A stretch of DNA of 8,173 nt from an uncultured Roseiflexaceae bacterium (GCA_903868295.1 CAIPUQ010000573.1:1-8173); one strand, 5' to 3'. Shown: positions 1 through 6,341, numbered from the stretch's first letter. The notes: generated by a model not told the origin, from the sequence alone. Program-made: numbers and translations.

Positions 1-375
1 ATCATTGCCGACCATGGTCTTGACCAGATGAGCATTCCAAACGGCAAATTTGCCGTTCCCACATGCGTTGTCGAGACATACATCGTTCTTGTTGAGATTG
101 AGCAGTCGCACCGTTGTGCGATTGCGCACCCCTGCCGCTAGTACTGCGGGAGCCAAGTCACGATAATCGAGTTCTTCGGAGAGTTGTTCTTCTTCGGTGA
201 CGTACTTTGAGACGTAGTCGTAGTTCACACCGCGCGGCATCAAATCGATGTACCCTGCCCGCTTCGGGTAGGTAATCGAGCAGACGCGACAAACGACAGC
301 ATCGGATTGATTATCGAGTTCGGTAGAACCACAACTCGGGCAGCGCAACAGCGCGAGTAATGCAGGTGATATCAT
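1..375 (-). CDS. Zinc-ribbon SAM-dependent methyltransferase, N-terminal 125 residues (3' end off the left edge)
   Basis: Read on the minus strand from the ATG at 375-373; the frame stays open to base 1, so the C-terminal part is missing. Residues 12-32 form a zinc ribbon (C12-P-x-C15 and C29-x-x-C32), followed by a YPKRAGYIDLMP stretch like the end of Trm112/UPF0434-type ribbons. Residues 98-110 (DVCLDNACGNGKF) look like motif I of class I methyltransferases, the glycine-rich loop that holds S-adenosylmethionine. The order ribbon-then-Rossmann fold occurs in several methyltransferases, including RlmA-type rRNA enzymes, but the substrate cannot be told from this fragment. A GGAG lies 11 nt before the start, a rather long spacing. 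The gene is divergent from the dipeptidase and has its own extended -10 promoter. The family call is fairly secure; the substrate is unknown. Confidence 0.8.
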   Translation of the reverse strand, partial: MISPALLALLRCPSCGSTELDNQSDAVVCRVCSITYPKRAGYIDLMPRGVNYDYVSKYVTEEEQLSEELDYRDLAPAVLAAGVRNRTTVRLLNLNKNDVCLDNACGNGKFAVWNAHLVKTMVGND

Positions 376-410
376 GCGACAAGACGCTCCGATACAAAAT
401 GATTCGTTGT

Positions 411-419
411 ATTCTACCA
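411..419 (-). promoter_or_regulatory. Extended -10 promoter for the methyltransferase gene
   Basis: On the minus strand this reads TGG-TAGAAT, a 5/6 match to TATAAT with the upstream TG of an extended -10. Transcription would start near 404, giving a leader of about 28 nt before the ATG at 375. No good -35 sits at 17 nt, which is tolerable for an extended -10 promoter. It is inferred from sequence only. Confidence 0.45.
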
Positions 420-427
420 CAGCGTAT

Positions 428-456
428 TTGACAGCATCCTGACGCCGACGTAGCAT
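428..456 (+). promoter_or_regulatory. Sigma-70-type promoter for the dipeptidase
   Basis: A perfect -35 box TTGACA (428-433), a 17-nt spacer and a -10 box TAGCAT (451-456, 4/6 match). The predicted start near 463 leaves an 18-nt leader holding the ribosome-binding site AGAGGAG (469-475), 5 nt before the ATG. It overlaps the region upstream of the divergent methyltransferase promoter, so the two genes share about 105 bp of control DNA. Confidence 0.55.
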
Positions 457-480
457 AGCAATACACAGAGAGGAGTCGCA

Positions 481-1515
481 ATGACCGCACCAATTCCCGT
501 TTTCGATGGACACAACGACACACTGTTACGATTAATCGCTGACAACAAAGAGGGCGATAACTTCTTTGAAAGTCCCCATGGTCACATCGATCTGAGTCGC
601 GCCCGGCGTGGAGGCTTGGCTGGTGGATTCTTTGCTGTTTACATCCCTTCAGACCCTACCGCAGCAGTGGTGACCGACCGCGATAGTTTGCCGCCTGCAC
701 TCGATTATCACTACTCTGCACAGATGGCAATGAAGATGAGTGCCAAGCTGTTCGAAATTGAACGAGAATCGCATGGCGAGTTCAAGGTTGTCCGAAGTGT
801 GGCAGAAATTCGTGCCGCCAAAGCAGCGGGCAGCATGAGCGGCATTCTTCATTTCGAAGGTGCAGAAGCCATCGACGGTAATCTTGATGCACTCGAAGTG
901 TATTACCAAGCCGGGTTACGTTCAATCGGGCCAGTGTGGAGTCGTCCGACGATTTTCGCTGAGGGTGTACCGTTTCGTCATCACCACAGTCCCGATACGG
1001 GGCCGGGATTGACCGAAGCAGGGATTGCACTGATCAAGGCGTGCAACCAAAAGAAAATCATGATCGATTTGTCGCACATGAACGAAAAAGGATTTTGGGA
1101 CGTTGCACGCGTGAGTAACCAACCGTTGGTTGCCACCCACTCAAATGTATGGAATTTGAGCCAGTCGACCCGCAATTTGACCGACAAACAACTCGATGCA
1201 ATCAAAGATTCGGACGGTATGGTGGGTCTCAATTTTGCGGTTGTGTTCTTGCGTGAAGACGGCAAGCATGACGCGCAAACACCACTTGCAACAATGGTTG
1301 ACCATATCGATTATCTGGTCAAGCGCATCGGGATTGATCGTGTTGGTTTGGGGTCCGATTTCGACGGCGCGACAATTCCTGCCGAAATCGGTGACGCAGC
1401 GGGACTGCCACGGCTCGTCGATGCCTTGCGGGCACGCGGGTACGGCGATGCGGAACTCACCAAACTCTGCTTCGAAAACTGGATGCGTGTCTTGACCGCC
1501 ACCTGGGGCGGCTAA
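481..1515 (+). CDS. Dipeptidase of the M19 (membrane/renal dipeptidase) family
   Basis: The 344-residue protein is a full-length member of peptidase family M19, binuclear-zinc enzymes that cleave dipeptides, in some cases with D-residues at the C-terminal side. The metal ligands are in the expected places: H11 and D13 (DGHND), bridging E126 (LHFEGAEAI), H199 (IDLSHM) and H220 (ATHSN), with the conserved acid at D293 in GLGSDFDG. R231 in the TRNLTD motif matches the substrate-carboxylate arginine of the renal enzyme. No signal peptide or membrane segment is visible, so it is probably cytoplasmic despite the family name. The ATG follows AGAGGAG by 5 nt. It appears to be a single-gene transcript with its own promoter and a strong terminator. 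A role in peptide or peptidoglycan-fragment turnover is inferred from the family. Confidence 0.95.
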   Translation: MTAPIPVFDGHNDTLLRLIADNKEGDNFFESPHGHIDLSRARRGGLAGGFFAVYIPSDPTAAVVTDRDSLPPALDYHYSAQMAMKMSAKLFEIERESHGEFKVVRSVAEIRAAKAAGSMSGILHFEGAEAIDGNLDALEVYYQAGLRSIGPVWSRPTIFAEGVPFRHHHSPDTGPGLTEAGIALIKACNQKKIMIDLSHMNEKGFWDVARVSNQPLVATHSNVWNLSQSTRNLTDKQLDAIKDSDGMVGLNFAVVFLREDGKHDAQTPLATMVDHIDYLVKRIGIDRVGLGSDFDGATIPAEIGDAAGLPRLVDALRARGYGDAELTKLCFENWMRVLTATWGG

Positions 1516-2897
1516 GTCTTGTCCGCACCCCCTCCTTCGATGAAGGAGGGGGTTTTGTTTGTTGATTGAAATGCCCGCAACCGTGCTAATCGTTCGCCAT
1601 GGATGGGGTAGAACCGGATGACGAGCACCGCGAGGAACCCACCAACCATCGGCAACGACATCATGAACACACGAAATCCAAGACCGACGCTTGTCGGCTG
1701 TGTAGTGAGCAGCGGGTCATACCCGTAGAGTTGCGCAATAAACCCAAAATACGTCGCGGTGATGGCTGCACTGAGTGCGTTTGCTGCCCCACTGACCGAA
1801 TAAATCATTGCTTCGCGGCGAGAACCCGTGCGCGTTTCGTCTTCGTCGATGACGTCTGCCAGGAGGACATCACCCAACAGCAATGCACCAGCAACAGGCA
1901 TACCAACGATGATTGCTGCAATAATGCCTTCTTCGACGGTACGGACAAAAAACAACGGGACGGCAGCAATGCTCAAGGTCCCATAGACGATGGTCATACT
2001 TGTCCGCGGGTCAAAGCGCATGGCGATAAACCGACGCCAAACGGGCAACATCACTGCAGCACTGACAAATGCCGACGCAAGGACGAGGGTTGTCTGTGCT
2101 GCTGTTCCGTTCAGGCTATATTTCACATAGAAAAACATCCCACTCGTCATGGTGTTGGTTGCCACAAAACGCATCATTTGTGCGAACATGACCGTCAGAA
2201 AACTCCGGTTTCGCAAGACGGCGCGCACCCCTTCAAAAAACGGGGTCGTCACCGGGGTGAAACTCGGTTGTTCGTACATCCCACGCAGACCAATTGCATA
2301 AGCCACAACGATAGCAAGGGCAAACACAAGCCCCATCACAGGGTAGCCCAGTTGTTCTGCGAGAATTGGTGGGAGTGCACCAGCAACAAACAATCCGACC
2401 GTCTGGATCCAGTTCATCCTGACCGCAACATCCACCCGAGATTGGTAACTAGGGAACATTTCGGCCAACAACGATTGATGACCAGCGACCGTTACTGCGG
2501 TCCCTAATCCTTCAAAGACAATAATCGACACCAAAAACCAGAGCGCGACACGCACCGGATGTTCAGCGGCGTCATAGGGAACCAACCAAATGGCGGCAAA
2601 CGCAAGGGCAAACGGGATCATGCCGAATCGAATGTACACCAGACGCCGACCCCAGCGTGACACGGTCCGATCCGAAAGGTGGCCAATCAACGGATTGTTG
2701 AGTGCGTTCCAGATTGCGTATATCGTCATTATGATTGCAGCTGTCGCCGGGTTGAGGTTTTTGACATCGGTGTAAAAGAACAGAACAACCGCAGAAAATG
2801 CTTGATACGGGATTGAACCACCGAGATTTGCGATTGCATAGAGCCAACTCTCACGCCGTGTTGGTATTCGTCGCACAATACGTTCCTCTCTCGTCAT
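1512..2897 (-). CDS. GPH-type (MelB-like, MFS_2) cation:solute symporter
   Basis: The 461-residue protein is very hydrophobic and consistent with a 12-helix major facilitator. It carries GPH-family marks: an N-terminal FFYTDV motif (40-45), the loop NNPLIGHLSDRT...RWGRR (67-85), and in the second half ADVIDEDETRTGSRRE (347-362), typical of glycoside-pentoside-hexuronide:cation symporters and their MFS_2 relatives. The solute cannot be inferred. The ATG at 2897-2895 was chosen because it overlaps the preceding gene's stop (ATGA), which suggests translational coupling; an in-frame ATG at 2936 would add 13 residues and a 43-bp overlap. The final residues, about 447-457, are encoded by the dipeptidase's terminator and are probably a non-essential tail. 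The TAG stop overlaps the dipeptidase stop by 4 bp, and no terminator is seen in this gene's own direction. Confidence 0.9.
   Translation of the reverse strand: MTREERIVRRIPTRRESWLYAIANLGGSIPYQAFSAVVLFFYTDVKNLNPATAAIIMTIYAIWNALNNPLIGHLSDRTVSRWGRRLVYIRFGMIPFALAFAAIWLVPYDAAEHPVRVALWFLVSIIVFEGLGTAVTVAGHQSLLAEMFPSYQSRVDVAVRMNWIQTVGLFVAGALPPILAEQLGYPVMGLVFALAIVVAYAIGLRGMYEQPSFTPVTTPFFEGVRAVLRNRSFLTVMFAQMMRFVATNTMTSGMFFYVKYSLNGTAAQTTLVLASAFVSAAVMLPVWRRFIAMRFDPRTSMTIVYGTLSIAAVPLFFVRTVEEGIIAAIIVGMPVAGALLLGDVLLADVIDEDETRTGSRREAMIYSVSGAANALSAAITATYFGFIAQLYGYDPLLTTQPTSVGLGFRVFMMSLPMVGGFLAVLVIRFYPIHGERLARLRAFQSTNKTPSFIEGGGADKT
1527..1564 (+). terminator. Intrinsic terminator of the dipeptidase, embedded in the convergent transporter gene
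   Basis: A perfect 12-bp stem (1527-1538 with 1542-1553) closes a GAT triloop and runs into TTTTGTTTGTT on the plus strand. It begins 11 nt after the dipeptidase stop. Every base of it also encodes the C-terminal tail of the minus-strand transporter. Read on the minus strand the same hairpin forms, but no T-run follows, so it should terminate only plus-strand transcripts. Confidence 0.9.
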
Positions 2898-3550
2898 TCG
2901 TGTACCGTAAAACTCGACCCAGAAATAACAAACCACGCACGGCGCCAGGCATCTGCTTCGTGCGCGTCAGGCTCATGCCGAAAACGATCGTCGCGCTTGC
3001 GTATATATTCAGCAACATCAGCACGGACGCGTTCCCATGCCGTACGTTGCGCAGCGATAAAACCAGGAGGCAGGACAGCTTGTGACGCAAGGAGTCGCAG
3101 ATGTGGCGCACAAATACCATGTGATTGGGCCAGCGCCATCTGAAACTGTGAGTCATCACACCAGGCCTGCACACCAGCACAGACAGCCAGATTGTACCGT
3201 GTCATCTCTGTGCAGACGGGACACTTTTTTGGGCGATTGATGCGTGGTTTGGGCCAACGCGGCGCATGCTCTAGCGCATCCAAATCGCGCAATAGGTTTT
3301 TCATCACATCAAGTGCAGTCACTGCTGCAGCAAGCGCATCGCGTGCGTCACGCAGCAACGCGCCATGATGCACACACAACCCGCGTGCGCTACGGATATC
3401 TGCACGGCGCAGTTCATCGCCCGCGCCTTCGGCGCAGAACACCTGGAGCGTCCGAACCTCGGCATGACGTACCATGGCGCAGATGGGGCATTCGGGGTTT
3501 GTACAGTGCGCACGGAAGTCCGCTAGAATACGGGTATCGCGGCTGGTCAT
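2894..3550 (-). CDS. Cys/His-rich protein resembling DUF6062 (function unknown)
   Basis: The protein has 218 residues from the ATG at 3550-3548, which has AGGT 6-7 nt upstream. A longer frame from 3622 would overlap the divergent glycosylase and lies upstream of the likely promoter. It contains two similar units: C21-P-I-C24 followed by GLCVHH (57-62), and C110-P-V-C113 followed by GICAPH (145-150). The CPIC, GxCxxH and late tryptophan-rich W-RRAWFVISG segment (202-211) fit my recollection of the DUF6062 family, seen in Chloroflexota and Firmicutes. Each CxxC plus CxxH could make one zinc site; this is inference, and no reaction is known to me. No signal peptide or membrane helices are seen. 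It is the first gene of a pair with the GPH symporter, with a 4-bp ATGA overlap. Confidence 0.75.
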   Translation of the reverse strand: MTSRDTRILADFRAHCTNPECPICAMVRHAEVRTLQVFCAEGAGDELRRADIRSARGLCVHHGALLRDARDALAAAVTALDVMKNLLRDLDALEHAPRWPKPRINRPKKCPVCTEMTRYNLAVCAGVQAWCDDSQFQMALAQSHGICAPHLRLLASQAVLPPGFIAAQRTAWERVRADVAEYIRKRDDRFRHEPDAHEADAWRRAWFVISGSSFTVHE

Positions 3551-3597
3551 GTAGTACCTATATGTACGTTGGATATGAATATTGTACAGGATTCTGA
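3551..3597. promoter_or_regulatory. 47-bp divergent control region with a near-palindrome
   Basis: This is the whole gap between the DUF6062-like gene and the glycosylase gene. Bases 3554-3567 read GTAC-c-TATA-t-GTAC, a 14-bp palindrome with one mismatched pair, and could be a repressor site. A minus-strand TACAAT (3586-3581, 5/6 to the -10 consensus) could serve the left gene but lacks a clear -35. The glycosylase ribosome-binding site AGGA (3588-3591) is at the right end. No convincing plus-strand promoter was found. Assignments here are weak. Confidence 0.3.
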
Positions 3598-4269
3598 ATG
3601 ACTGAAGCTCTCTACATATCAATCCATGCGCGTTTGACCGTCCATTATGGGTCCCGTATATGGCGCCCGGGGCGAAATGGTCTCGATGAATTTATCCTGA
3701 CTATCTTGTCGCAAAGCACGACGGATCGAAATAGTGGACGGGCATTTGTTTCGCTGCGGCAACACTACCCTACCTGGCAGGATGTTGCCGACGCTCCCGT
3801 CGCAGAACTAGCGCGAGCCATTCGTGTCGCAGGATTAGCACAAGACAAGGCAGCACGTATACACGCTGTGCTGACGCATCCGGACGTTTGTGGGAACGGA
3901 TACACAATCGATTTTTTGGGCGACTGGGCACTCGACGATGCACTCACGTGGCTTATGGCTTTTAAAGGGGTCGGACCCAAGACCGCAAGCTGTGTCCTCA
4001 TGTTTGCCTATGGCATGCCGTTGCTTCCGGTGGATACACATATCCAACGTGTCGCCCAACGCGTCGGATTGGTCACAGGCAAAAGTCCTGAGCGCGCACA
4101 CACCATCCTGCATACCATCATTCCCGCTGACATGAAGTATGAAGCACACATGCACCTTATCCAATTGGGGCGCCAGATATGTCATGCGCGCAACCCAGAA
4201 TGTACCCGATGCCCATTACACGACATATGCCCCACGGCACCACGAGGTCAGCATGTTCAACATCCATAG
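3598..4269 (+). CDS. Endonuclease III-like DNA glycosylase/AP lyase with 4Fe-4S cluster
   Basis: The 223-residue protein is of typical length for the endonuclease III (Nth) family, which removes oxidised pyrimidines in base excision repair and nicks the resulting AP site. The helix-hairpin-helix is at about 118-131 (MAFKGVGPKTA). The catalytic lysine is K128 and the catalytic aspartate D146 (PVDTHI). The cluster ligands C195-x6-C202-x2-C205-x5-C211 have the exact canonical spacing. Residues 36-46 read ILSQSTTDRNS where E. coli Nth has LSAQATD, so this belongs to a broader Nth-like branch and its base preference may differ; I give no symbol for that reason. The ATG has AGGA at 6 nt. The 3' end overlaps the next gene by 17 bp. 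Confidence 0.93.
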   Translation: MTEALYISIHARLTVHYGSRIWRPGRNGLDEFILTILSQSTTDRNSGRAFVSLRQHYPTWQDVADAPVAELARAIRVAGLAQDKAARIHAVLTHPDVCGNGYTIDFLGDWALDDALTWLMAFKGVGPKTASCVLMFAYGMPLLPVDTHIQRVAQRVGLVTGKSPERAHTILHTIIPADMKYEAHMHLIQLGRQICHARNPECTRCPLHDICPTAPRGQHVQHP

Positions 4270-4606
4270 CAATTTAGCGACGACAAGTAGCGCTGTGACG
4301 GTCTGCCTCTGCCTGATTTGTTTGGTAGCGTGGTTGCGTGGCCGACCACTCGGCGGCTCGGTTCCCGTCTTGCATGGTATTCTGGGATTACTGATGCTGA
4401 GTGCCGCGGTGTTGGGGATTGCTGGCATGACCGGAAAAACACTTGCTCCCCTACATGGAATCTACACGGCAGTGTGGTTCGTCGTTTGGTTGTTCCTTTG
4501 GAAAGGTGTCAACCGTTTTGTGCTCCAACACGAACAAGCACGATTTTGGACAGTTGCTTCGGTACTGTTACTCTTGCTCCTCCATCGAATATCGACCACC
4601 GGATAA
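4253..4606 (+). CDS. Small four-helix membrane protein, function unknown
   Basis: The protein has 117 residues from the ATG at 4253, chosen because GAGG (4244-4247) lies 5 nt upstream. The frame is open further upstream to 4139, but those codons lie deep inside the glycosylase gene and read as a polar shadow. Four hydrophobic segments are visible at about 12-28, 38-58, 68-84 and 97-113. Helices 2 and 3 each begin with an LHGI motif (H41, H68), and other histidines are H93 and H111. Histidines placed this way can bind haem or metal, but I do not recognise the family and claim no function. The 17-bp overlap with the glycosylase gene implies co-transcription and coupled translation. No terminator follows until the hairpin ending at 4797. 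Confidence 0.7.
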   Translation: MFNIHSNLATTSSAVTVCLCLICLVAWLRGRPLGGSVPVLHGILGLLMLSAAVLGIAGMTGKTLAPLHGIYTAVWFVVWLFLWKGVNRFVLQHEQARFWTVASVLLLLLLHRISTTG

Positions 4607-4617
4607 TGCGAGAATCC

Positions 4618-4647
4618 TTGACAGCAAACTGAGAACTATGGTACGTT
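4618..4647 (+). promoter_or_regulatory. Probable promoter of the rsgA leader transcript
   Basis: A perfect TTGACA (4618-4623) is followed 18 nt later by TACGTT (4642-4647), a weak -10 strengthened by an upstream TGG giving an extended -10. Transcription would begin near 4654, leaving a leader of about 180 nt before rsgA. It sits 11 nt after the stop of the membrane-protein gene. The -10 match is poor, so confidence is moderate. Confidence 0.4.
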
Positions 4648-4665
4648 TGATGAAATGAGAAATGA

Positions 4666-4779
4666 AGGGAGTGAACAATGCACACAGCACACGCAACAAT
4701 CATTTGTACTCCCTGTCTGCAGTCGTAGCGCACCTACGAATGCCACCGCGGGAGTCGTCCTGCGGTTTTGAACAACCGC
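4666..4779 (+). promoter_or_regulatory. Putative attenuator leader of rsgA: competing hairpins upstream of the terminator
   Basis: Four structures are seen directly. First, AGGGAGT (4666-4672) is complementary to ACTCCCT (4708-4714), and a few inner bases also pair, covering the ribosome-binding site and ATG of a small leader ORF. Second, a 6-bp hairpin (4723-4728 with 4734-4739) sits at the leader ORF stop. Third, 4745-4753 pairs with 4758-4766 (9 bp including one G-T, loop GTCG). Fourth, GCGGTT (4762-4767) pairs perfectly with AACCGC (4774-4779). The fourth pairing uses the 3' arm of the third hairpin and the 5' arm of the terminator at 4774-4797, so it excludes both. This is the 1:2, 2:3, 3:4 layout of an attenuator with the fourth pairing as antiterminator. 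The signal sensed is unknown, and function is inferred. Confidence 0.5.
4678..4728 (+). CDS. Possible leader peptide, 16 residues (MHTAHATIICTPCLQS)
   Basis: An ATG with a good ribosome-binding site (GGGAG at 4667-4671, 6 nt upstream) opens a 16-codon frame ending at TAG 4726-4728, which is the left arm of a small hairpin and 16 nt before the anti-antiterminator stem. It holds three Thr, two His and two Cys codons but no long run of one amino acid, so which tRNA, if any, it would sense is unclear. Its start can be masked by the 4666-4672/4708-4714 pairing. It may be chance; the site and the ribosome-binding site argue for keeping it. Confidence 0.3.
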   Translation: MHTAHATIICTPCLQS

Positions 4780-4819
4780 TCGCAACGCAGAGTGGTTTTT
4801 TTGTTTTTCTTTTTCTCTT
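4774..4819 (+). terminator. Strong intrinsic terminator immediately before rsgA
   Basis: An 8-bp stem, AACCGCTC (4774-4781) with GAGTGGTT (4790-4797), including one G-T pair and an 8-nt loop, runs into a long T-tract: seven Ts, G, five Ts, C, five Ts, C. It lies 14 nt before the rsgA ATG, and no promoter is visible between them, so rsgA transcription must pass through it. It may end the glycosylase/membrane-protein operon, act as the decision point of an rsgA attenuator, or both. Confidence 0.8.
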
Positions 4820-4833
4820 ACAAGGATAACGAC

Positions 4834-5730
4834 ATGCTTGGTCGTATATTACGTGCAATGAGTGGGTTCTATTGGGTCGAAACCGCAGACGGTGTCATCG
4901 AATGCAAACTGCGCGGCAGGTTGAAACGTGTTGAACTACAGAGCGAAATAGCGGTCATCGGCGATTTGGTTGACATCGCCGTGGTCAGCCCTGGCCAAGG
5001 AGCCATCGAAGCAGTACACGAGCGCACCACTCGGTTATCGCGTGTCGCTGTCGGGTCTCGTGGCCACAAAGAAGACCTGATTGTGGCGAATGTCGACCTG
5101 GTTATTGTGGTCGTTGCACTCGCTGACCCCGAGTTCCATCCGCGCATGCTGGACCGGTACTTGTTGATTTGTGAACACAATAACCTCGAAGCACGTATCG
5201 TTGCGAGTAAATCAGATCTCGTCAGCCCCGAGTTCGCAGCGGCAGCACTCGCACCGTATGCACGTATCGGGTACGAAACGCAGACCATGAGCACCTACAC
5301 CGGACAAGGTGTAGAGAACATCAAACAATGGTTGCCCAGCCGCATCAGTGTCATTACAGGGAAATCCGGGGTAGGCAAATCATCACTCCTCAATGCCATT
5401 GATCCGGCGCTGGCGCTCTCGGTAGGGGCGGTATCGGCAACCCTCAACAAAGGACGCCACACGACGACAATGGCACAACTGATCCCATTGGGGAACGGTG
5501 GGTACGTTGCGGATACACCGGGTATTCGCGAAATCGCCTTGTGGAACATCCCACAAGACGAACTCGAAAACGGGTTCCGTGAGTTTGCACCACTTTTGGG
5601 GGACTGCCGATTTAGTGACTGTATCCATCAAAACGAACCAGATTGTGCGATTCGTGCTGCTGTCGCAGCAGGCAGTATTTCGCAGGTACGCTACGACAGC
5701 TATATCCGATTACTTGTCGGGGAGGAATAA
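4834..5730 (+). CDS. rsgA: Ribosome small-subunit-dependent GTPase A (circularly permuted GTPase)
   Basis: The 298-residue protein is RsgA (YjeQ), which binds late 30S ribosomal precursors near the decoding site and releases assembly factors on GTP hydrolysis. Domains in order: an N-terminal OB fold (about 1-65), then the permuted GTPase motifs with G4 SKSD (125-128) preceding G1 GKSGVGKSS (176-184), the G2 region with GRHTTT (207-212), and G3 DTPG (227-230). The C-terminal zinc site is C258-x4-C263-x-H265-x5-C271. All are canonical. The start is the ATG at 4834, with AAGGA 7 nt upstream. An in-frame TTG at 4768 is rejected because it would translate the terminator T-tract into a phenylalanine-rich stretch. 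It heads an operon with three acetyltransferases and is preceded by the terminator/antiterminator leader. Confidence 0.97.
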   Translation: MLGRILRAMSGFYWVETADGVIECKLRGRLKRVELQSEIAVIGDLVDIAVVSPGQGAIEAVHERTTRLSRVAVGSRGHKEDLIVANVDLVIVVVALADPEFHPRMLDRYLLICEHNNLEARIVASKSDLVSPEFAAAALAPYARIGYETQTMSTYTGQGVENIKQWLPSRISVITGKSGVGKSSLLNAIDPALALSVGAVSATLNKGRHTTTMAQLIPLGNGGYVADTPGIREIALWNIPQDELENGFREFAPLLGDCRFSDCIHQNEPDCAIRAAVAAGSISQVRYDSYIRLLVGEE

Positions 5731-6330
5731 ATGACGCAGTTTGCCCATACGCCTCGCCAGTCAATCATAGCCGGCGATCGCATTTACCTCAGTACGTTCC
5801 GCGTCGAAGATGTTCCGACCCTCACGCGTTGGTTTAGCCAGCTCGATGTGACGGCGTTCATCGGAATGCAGGGAACTGCATATACGCTCGAGCAAGAACA
5901 GCAATGGTATGACAATTATGTCAAGCAATCGCACACAGAGCGGCATTTCGCCGTCATCGATGCGCACACACATCAGCTCATCGGCAATGTGAGTCTGATG
6001 GACATCCGGCAGGTGCATCAACGCGCTGAGCTTGGGATTGTCATCGGGGAGCGGGAGTATTGGAGCAAAGGGTACGGGCGAGAAGCTATCAGATTGATGT
6101 GCCAATACGGCGTTGCGTTCCTCAATCTGCAGACCATTTATCTCTGGTACGTCAGTTACAACATGCGCGGCCGCAAAAGCTACGAAGCCGCGGGATTTGT
6201 TGAAACGGGTCGAATACCCGAATCACGTCTCTTCAATGGCGTCCGCTACGACGATGTCGTCATGACCCTGCATGCCCGTGATGTGCCGACCACGGCATTG
6301 CACGGTCAGTTCGGTCAGCTGCCGATATAG
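5731..6330 (+). CDS. GNAT acetyltransferase of RimJ/RimL type
   Basis: The 199-residue protein has the single-domain GNAT fold. Strand beta4 and the acetyl-CoA loop are at 100-118 (ELGIVIGEREYWSKGYGREA, with KGYGREA as the pyrophosphate-binding turn). The conserved N144 and Y151 in SYNMRGRKSYEAAGFVETG are the usual helix-alpha4 and catalytic-region residues. The overall pattern is that of the RimJ/RimL group, which acetylates protein N-termini, including ribosomal proteins, but also antibiotics and polyamines, so the substrate is open. The ATG directly follows the rsgA stop with no gap, and its ribosome-binding site GGAGG (5721-5725) lies inside the rsgA 3' end, showing co-transcription. Sharing an operon with a ribosome-assembly GTPase makes a ribosomal-protein substrate possible; this is inference. 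Confidence 0.9.
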   Translation: MTQFAHTPRQSIIAGDRIYLSTFRVEDVPTLTRWFSQLDVTAFIGMQGTAYTLEQEQQWYDNYVKQSHTERHFAVIDAHTHQLIGNVSLMDIRQVHQRAELGIVIGEREYWSKGYGREAIRLMCQYGVAFLNLQTIYLWYVSYNMRGRKSYEAAGFVETGRIPESRLFNGVRYDDVVMTLHARDVPTTALHGQFGQLPI

Positions 6331-6341
6331 GAGGCGCTGCA

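Noticed and set aside
1599..2507. A 302-codon open frame on the plus strand opposite the GPH transporter
   Set aside because: Its product is rich in His, Arg, Cys and Asp with no recognisable domain and no ribosome-binding site. It is the shadow of the transporter's codon bias.
3551..3622. Longer start (ATG at 3622) for the DUF6062-like protein
   Set aside because: The 24 extra residues would overlap the divergent glycosylase start and span the probable promoter. The ATG at 3550 fits the family N-terminus better.
4139..4252. Upstream extension of the small membrane protein within the glycosylase gene
   Set aside because: These codons are polar and lie opposite the conserved iron-sulphur motif in another frame. 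The ATG at 4253 has a good ribosome-binding site.
4741..4770. Resemblance to a T-box core (ACCGCGGGAGTCGTCC next to a terminator)
   Set aside because: The 3' half looks like the T-box tail, but the tRNA-pairing element is TGCC, not TGGN, the preceding AGGG is missing, and about 90 nt of leader upstream is too short and lacks a stem I specifier pattern. RsgA is also not an amino-acid gene. The competing-hairpin explanation fits better.
4768..4833. Upstream in-frame TTG start for rsgA
   Set aside because: It would translate the terminator stem and T-tract into a Phe-rich extension, has no ribosome-binding site, and the ATG at 4834 has AAGGA at the right distance.
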